The notes below the pieces were generated by a model, which had not been told where the DNA came from, searched no databases, and worked only from the letters and a program-made list of their open reading frames with translations. Position numbers and translations under genes: made by a program. Shown here one piece after another: positions 59,154-64,000 of a DNA stretch of 64,000 nt. Origin of the DNA: Streptococcus mitis subsp. hohhotensis (GTDB taxonomy: Bacteria; Bacillota; Bacilli; Lactobacillales; Streptococcaceae); the NCBI RefSeq assembly GCF_000722775.1, contig NZ_JPFZ01000009.1, positions 558,001-622,000 of the forward strand. Reading direction: 5' to 3'. Each line of letters starts with the position of its first letter. Positions within the stretch are counted from its first letter, which is position 1.

Positions 59154-62100
59154 TTAAATGTCTTCTTTAAACAGTTGGTTAAAGAAACCGTCTGTGTTTT
59201 TAAGAAGGGCTTTGAATACCTTAGATTTAAGAGCTACAGTATGAGAGAAGTCATCTGTTTTTTTCAAATCTTCTTCGACTGCTTTATCAAATAAAGGCCT
59301 TAACTCATCATAGTTACTGATATGGACGCCATCAATATCGATACCTTCAAAGCCTTTCTTAGCTTTAGCAAGAACCTCCTCGTACCAATGTCTCTTCCAC
59401 TCTTCAAGTGTCTTGAACTTGTCTCCAGATACTTTCTTAATAATAAAGTCATCGCCTAGCAAACCTTTATTTTCTTTAATAGCCGCATCTTTGTATTTGT
59501 TAGATACATAACTAGTGAAACCTTTGTCATATCCATAATAACCCCACATGCGGAAGGCATTGTGCTTGAATGATAATGAACCAGGAGCTCCAAGACTAGT
59601 ATTACCACCATAAATACCAGCCATCATATTGACGTTTACATATGCTGAGTTGACAGCATAATCTTCAGGGCGATAACGTCCGTTACCTGGATTTCCATGT
59701 TTCGTCATGAAGTTATTATCCACTAAATCATTGACGCTAGATAAAGTCATTACCTTTTCTTCACCTTTCAAATCACGGACACTATCCCATTGGTTTGGAC
59801 CTAAAAGATCATTGTACTGAATCTTAGAGCGCATTTCTTTGTCGATTTTCTTGAACCACTTACTATTGTCTCCTTTAATTTTAGGAAGTACAGCATCAGC
59901 TTCTACATAATCAAGCAACATCATAGCTTCATTGTAGTTTCTCATGTAGCGGTCAATGTCATCACGTGTCTTTAATTTGTCAGGATCTGGGTTGTACCAT
60001 TGGTTACCATCATTTGGACGATGGTAAGCCATGTTAATTCCAAGTGCGCCGTATTCACCATTAGTCGTTGAACTATCAGGTGTTTGCAGCATACCTTGTG
60101 CATAGGCTTCTGCATTTGTACCAACACGTTGACTGTATCCTCCGTAATAGAGCATTCGGTCATTGACGTGTGTTGTTTCATGTGTAAAGGCTGAAATACC
60201 AAATTGTGATATTAAATCAGTTACCATAAAGTAAACTTGGTCATTATTGTTTGCACTATCGTAAATACTAGCCATAGCTCCCATGGCTCCATTTGTTGCG
60301 TGGAATTTGCCAGTTGGACCATACAATTCTCTAATAGGTCTGATAATTGCCCCGTTCTTTCCGTACCCCATGCTGTTGGCACCGTCGACTCCATGGTAGT
60401 TTTGGTTATCCCAAACTGGTGTCGGTACCATATTTTGACTCTTAAGTAATCTATCACGAACATTAGGTAGAGCTAATCTGGACCAGAAATCAAGATACGT
60501 TTGTTGTCCCTTAGCAACTTTATCAATTTCTTTCTTAAATTCGTTTCGAGCTTCTTCTGTATGTTTTCCATATTTCTCAAATGAACTGTACGCCATCGTG
60601 TTATATGTTGAAATTAAGAACATATGGGCATCTTTAAGCGTTAGAAGTGGTAAAATCATACGACCATGAACACCGTTATCTAGCCCATCAAAGACTCTAT
60701 GACGTTTATTAATAAAGTCAGGATTTGTAGTTTTAGGTTCTGAAACATAAACATTCTTAGCTGAGTGGATAAACCAATCATTAATGTCTTTATCCTCTGT
60801 AAACAAACGCATGTTGTATTCTAGGAAGTTACGAAGACTACCTTTACCAGTATTACTTGCAATGATTTCACGATAAGCATCCTGAGTTCGGTCACCCTTT
60901 AAGTTCTTCTCGCTAGACCCGATGTTAATCAAGCGATCTAATACACTTGGTGTTTTACCGTAGAAGTCAGGTTTAAATATCATAATGTCTTTGATACTCA
61001 TACTGTTGTCAGTATACTTAATGTTATAGTAACGGTTCAAGTAAGATAGAGCCATCATAATTTTCGCTTTATTATCGTCAATTTTCTTCACAAGTGCTTT
61101 CATCGCAGCTTCGTCACTATTCAATTGATGATCTTCATTTTCGACTAAAGCTTTCACAAATTTATCAAGATTGTCTTTGACGTCAGTAAAGCTTTCTTCT
61201 AGATACAAATCAGCTGGATTTCCAATAATTTTACGAACATCTTGCGAATCGTATGTGACTGAAGATAACTTCTCTTTCACATCTGCAATCAGTTTGTCTC
61301 GATTTTTAACAACCATATTCGGTGTATAGACAACATCACCAAGACCAGATACGCTATATTCACGCACTTGTTGGACTTTAGAATCCTTGAGTGTGACCCC
61401 CATTTCTTCTTTTGTACCATCTGCATAGTGAATCATTATTTTATCGATATCCGATAAATCGGTCACGAATTGACCATCCTTCATTCCCGTAACAGAAAGG
61501 ACTTCTTTCTTAGCTAAGTTTGAATCTTCTGCAAGTTTGTTACCTTGGTTGACAATCCATTCTTTGTTATAAAATGGTTGAAGTTTCTCAATATTACGAT
61601 AAGCCAGATCTCGATCTACTTTATAGTCTTGGGTTGACTTATATTCATCTTCTCTTCTGGTTAAACGATTTAAGCGATTGACCACAGGTTCGTTGATTTC
61701 ATATTTGTCAGCAGTAATATTAAAGGCTGCAATTCTCTTATTAGCTTCATCTTGACTAATTTCTTTAATTTTGTCACGAGAACGTTTGTATGAATGCTTA
61801 CCTGAACTGACACCTTTGACAACAAAGTTACGATCTAACCATCCATTTGTGAAATAACCATCATCGTAGTCCAAATCTGAAGAACCAAAGAACTCTTCAC
61901 CATTTTCAACTCTCATCATTGAAATATTATCTTCAAGTTTACCAAAAGGAAGATTGCTATTGATAAATCCACCTGTTTCAAACAAAACTTTAGTCTTAAT
62001 GGTTCCTTTGGTGACCGATTTACGAATTGAACCGTATTTACCAATTCCCATAGAGTCGTTGCCATTATCTGTTTTAGCAACTAAACCACCGATACGGGCT

Positions 62101-64000
62101 TTGTTGGCAACAATATCAGCTTCTACATATGCTTTTGCAACATTACCTCTCCAAATCTCACCAGCTATACCAGCTAAGTATTGTCCTTTATCACCTATAC
62201 CTGTGAGTTTACCGATGAAGGCTACATTTGTCAACTGACCACCACTATCGATTTTATTGACGATACCTGCAATATTGTTATTAGCAACTACATTACCAGT
62301 CACCTTAACATCTTCAACAGTTGCATTTTTCACCATATTGGCAACAGGTGCTATTCCGTCAGCCCAAGGCATATTGATATCCACATTACCTAAATTAATA
62401 TTTTTCACAGAACCATTTTCAACACGGTCAAATAAGGGACGGGCAATGTTATGAATTGTATATTGTTTACCATCAACACTTGATAGATGTCCCTTAAACG
62501 TACCTGGAACATATTGTTTGTTAGGTGTTGGTACATTCGTTGCATTCAAATCTGCTCCGATTTTAAATGTACCATTTTTATTAACATTCATAGCGTCTAC
62601 TAAATCTTTAAAGTTATAGTAGACATTATCTTCTTTAGGTTGGGGTTTTTCTATATAATAAACATACTTATTGCGCGCCTTAGATGGATCAATGTGTTGA
62701 ATCAAATCTTGAGCTTCAGCAGTGATTTTATAAAGTTTCTTACCTTCTTCAGTCACTTCTTCAATTTTATCAACTGCTAAACGTGTTACTTTATTATCAC
62801 GACTAGTGATTTTTAAGTACATTTTCTTCACATCTTCATCAGAAGGTTTTTCGCTCATGAAATCACTTGGTGTTTCAGTACCATCATCATTCACCTTCAC
62901 TAAATTAGTAGATGAAATATTTTTAATTTCGACCTTTTTCAACTCCAAACGCAAAGGTTTTTCATCCAGTTTAGATGTTTCATCACCTTCACCACGGTTG
63001 TAAGTCATTGTTGTTGCAATTTTATAATCTTTGAATAAATCCAAACCTTGAATAGCGTCTGTCAATTTTTCTTTAGATAAATCAACTCGCTTAACAACAG
63101 TGTCCCCATCTTTAATCTCAGCTATAATGCTCTTGATTTCAGCATTACCTGTATTTTCAAGAGTGTAATCCAATTTAGCTGAACGATCCATCGCATCTTC
63201 TGTAACCTTATCTAAAGTCAAAGTTGGAGCAACTTTTGACGTATATTCTGGCAACTCAGCTTGAACTTCTGGTTCTCCCTTTTCTGTGACTACTGCTTCG
63301 GGTAATGCTGGCTGAACTGCGGGTTCCCCTTTCTCAGTCACAACAGCTTCCGGCAACGCTGGTTGAACTTCTGGTTTCCCTTTTTCAGTCACAACAGCTT
63401 CGGGTAAGGCTGGTTGAACTTCTGGTTCCCCTTTCTCAGTCACAACAGCTTCCGGCAACGCTGGTTGAACTTCTGGTTCCCCTTTTTCAGTCACAACAGC
63501 TTCTGGTAACGCTGGTTGAACTTCTGGTTCCCCTTTTTCAGTCACAACAGCTTCGGGTAAGGCTGGTTGAACTTCTGGTTCCCCTTTTTCAGTCACAACA
63601 GCTTCTGGTAAGGCTGGTTGAACTTCTGGTTCCCCTTTTTCAGTTACAACTGCTTCGGGTAAGGCTGGTTGAACTTCTGGTTCCCCTTTTTCAGTCACAA
63701 CAGCTTCTGGTAACGCTGGCTGAACTTCTGGTTCCCCTTTATCAGTTACAACAGCTTCCGGTAATGCTGGCTGAACTTCTGGTTCCCCTTTATCAGTTAC
63801 AACAGCTTCTGGCAGCGCTGGTTGAACTTCTGGTTCCCCTTTATCAGTTACAACAGCTTCTGGTAACGCTGGTTGAACTTCTGGTTCAACTAAATTGCCG
63901 CCAATTGGTGCTGTATATTCGGGTTTCTCATGAACTTCAGGTTCTACCAGATTACCACTAACTGGTGCTGTATGTTCATGCTTCTCTGCTTTAGGAGCCT
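59154..64000 (-). CDS. M26 zinc metalloprotease (IgA1 protease/Zmp type), 5' end outside window
   Basis: Secreted surface protease; the frame stays open to the window edge, giving about 1,615 visible residues. From the N-terminal side: a GNLVEPEV/PEYTAPIGG-type stretch, twelve 17-residue repeats, an accessory domain (LTLDKVTEDAMDRSAKLDYTLENTG), the M26 N-terminal repeat-rich region (GHLSSVDGKQYTIHNIARPLFD, IAGIVNKIDSGGQLTNV), and the catalytic domain with zinc motif HETTH (60182-60168) and a Glu 20 residues on (GTNAEAYAQGML). There is no C-terminal LPXTG; in this family the anchor is N-terminal. IgA1 protease or ZmpB-like cannot be decided. Confidence 0.93.
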   Translation of the reverse strand, partial: APKAEKHEHTAPVSGNLVEPEVHEKPEYTAPIGGNLVEPEVQPALPEAVVTDKGEPEVQPALPEAVVTDKGEPEVQPALPEAVVTDKGEPEVQPALPEAVVTEKGEPEVQPALPEAVVTEKGEPEVQPALPEAVVTEKGEPEVQPALPEAVVTEKGEPEVQPALPEAVVTEKGEPEVQPALPEAVVTEKGEPEVQPALPEAVVTEKGKPEVQPALPEAVVTEKGEPAVQPALPEAVVTEKGEPEVQAELPEYTSKVAPTLTLDKVTEDAMDRSAKLDYTLENTGNAEIKSIIAEIKDGDTVVKRVDLSKEKLTDAIQGLDLFKDYKIATTMTYNRGEGDETSKLDEKPLRLELKKVEIKNISSTNLVKVNDDGTETPSDFMSEKPSDEDVKKMYLKITSRDNKVTRLAVDKIEEVTEEGKKLYKITAEAQDLIQHIDPSKARNKYVYYIEKPQPKEDNVYYNFKDLVDAMNVNKNGTFKIGADLNATNVPTPNKQYVPGTFKGHLSSVDGKQYTIHNIARPLFDRVENGSVKNINLGNVDINMPWADGIAPVANMVKNATVEDVKVTGNVVANNNIAGIVNKIDSGGQLTNVAFIGKLTGIGDKGQYLAGIAGEIWRGNVAKAYVEADIVANKARIGGLVAKTDNGNDSMGIGKYGSIRKSVTKGTIKTKVLFETGGFINSNLPFGKLEDNISMMRVENGEEFFGSSDLDYDDGYFTNGWLDRNFVVKGVSSGKHSYKRSRDKIKEISQDEANKRIAAFNITADKYEINEPVVNRLNRLTRREDEYKSTQDYKVDRDLAYRNIEKLQPFYNKEWIVNQGNKLAEDSNLAKKEVLSVTGMKDGQFVTDLSDIDKIMIHYADGTKEEMGVTLKDSKVQQVREYSVSGLGDVVYTPNMVVKNRDKLIADVKEKLSSVTYDSQDVRKIIGNPADLYLEESFTDVKDNLDKFVKALVENEDHQLNSDEAAMKALVKKIDDNKAKIMMALSYLNRYYNIKYTDNSMSIKDIMIFKPDFYGKTPSVLDRLINIGSSEKNLKGDRTQDAYREIIASNTGKGSLRNFLEYNMRLFTEDKDINDWFIHSAKNVYVSEPKTTNPDFINKRHRVFDGLDNGVHGRMILPLLTLKDAHMFLISTYNTMAYSSFEKYGKHTEEARNEFKKEIDKVAKGQQTYLDFWSRLALPNVRDRLLKSQNMVPTPVWDNQNYHGVDGANSMGYGKNGAIIRPIRELYGPTGKFHATNGAMGAMASIYDSANNNDQVYFMVTDLISQFGISAFTHETTHVNDRMLYYGGYSQRVGTNAEAYAQGMLQTPDSSTTNGEYGALGINMAYHRPNDGNQWYNPDPDKLKTRDDIDRYMRNYNEAMMLLDYVEADAVLPKIKGDNSKWFKKIDKEMRSKIQYNDLLGPNQWDSVRDLKGEEKVMTLSSVNDLVDNNFMTKHGNPGNGRYRPEDYAVNSAYVNVNMMAGIYGGNTSLGAPGSLSFKHNAFRMWGYYGYDKGFTSYVSNKYKDAAIKENKGLLGDDFIIKKVSGDKFKTLEEWKRHWYEEVLAKAKKGFEGIDIDGVHISNYDELRPLFDKAVEEDLKKTDDFSHTVALKSKVFKALLKNTDGFFNQLFKEDI
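63250..63890 (-). repeat. 51-bp tandem repeat coding for a 17-residue unit
   Basis: Twelve units of the form EVQPALPEAVVTEKGEP with one degenerate unit at the low-coordinate end (EVQAELPEYTSKV). Units nearest the window edge have Asp instead of Glu (VTDKGEP); single changes (KGKPEV, EPAVQ) mark others. The array is Pro/Glu-rich, probably extended across the cell wall, and likely varies in copy number. Confidence 0.95.

Noticed and set aside
63250-63890. CRISPR-like regular repeat spacing
   Set aside because: Units are contiguous 51-bp coding repeats with no unique spacers, in frame with the metalloprotease.
63305-63961. A 218-residue Leu/Val/Gln-rich ORF on the plus strand
   Set aside because: Antisense shadow of the 51-bp protease repeats; no ribosome site or promoter.

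Overview
The window comes from a low-GC Gram-positive coccus of the Streptococcus mitis / oralis / pneumoniae group. The tmRNA tag reads AKNNTSYALAA. BOX repeats are present, together with an SMK-type leader on metK, XerS with a difSL-like site, a four-gene glgBCDA cluster, non-phosphorylating GapN and an M26 zinc metalloprotease. The species cannot be decided from the sequence alone.

The layout is as follows. (1) 1-3.5 kb: glyQ, a strongly structured spacer, glyS and a frameshifted UPF0291 gene. (2) 3.5-5.1 kb: an insertion-sequence graveyard with IS3, IS630 and IS110 remnants. (3) 5.1-7 kb: a minus-strand permease pair behind a 43-residue protein. (4) 7.1-9 kb: a free-standing small RNA gene with its own strong promoter, then an AT-rich orphan glycosyltransferase-like gene. 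(5) 9-12 kb: tex, a SprT-like gene and a PspC-domain gene. (6) 12.5-15.5 kb: a 36-residue ORF and a BceAB-type peptide-antibiotic ABC transporter. (7) 15.5-18.5 kb: a BOX array, a VIT-family transporter, a HAD stub and an AT-rich two-gene cassette of unknown role. (8) 18.5-22.8 kb: a two-component system convergent with a lantibiotic-immunity-like ABC transporter, then a HAD phosphatase. (9) 23-27.4 kb: DUF3270, a degenerate BOX, metK behind an interrupted SMK riboswitch, a field of TGTAC repeats, a dif-like site, xerS and an integrase fragment. (10) 27.4-47.2 kb: mainly minus-strand carbohydrate and housekeeping genes: eno, glycerate kinase, serB, glgA-D-C-B, gapN, pullulanase, ligA, an MFS exporter, an Rgg-like regulator and an ABC-F ATPase. 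(11) 47.3-58.9 kb: phosphoglucomutase, bta, ssrA, a capA-HAD-SGNH operon, def, rlmB, htpX-lemA, rsmG and attenuator-controlled uraA. (12) 59.1-64 kb: the 3' part of a large M26 metalloprotease with a 17-residue repeat array, running off the window.

The site next to xerS marks the probable chromosome terminus. Plus-strand genes dominate to its left and minus-strand genes for about 20 kb to its right, as expected where two forks meet. The glg genes with pgm and pullulanase form a route for making and debranching glycogen; the glg promoter carries a cre-like site.

The most interesting signals are regulatory: two unassigned structured RNAs (941-1152 and 7126-7251), a 163-bp duplication-flanked insertion inside the metK SAM riboswitch, and four genes with an extended -10 box exactly six bases before ATG and no ribosome binding site. 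Three of those four act on RNA or the ribosome.
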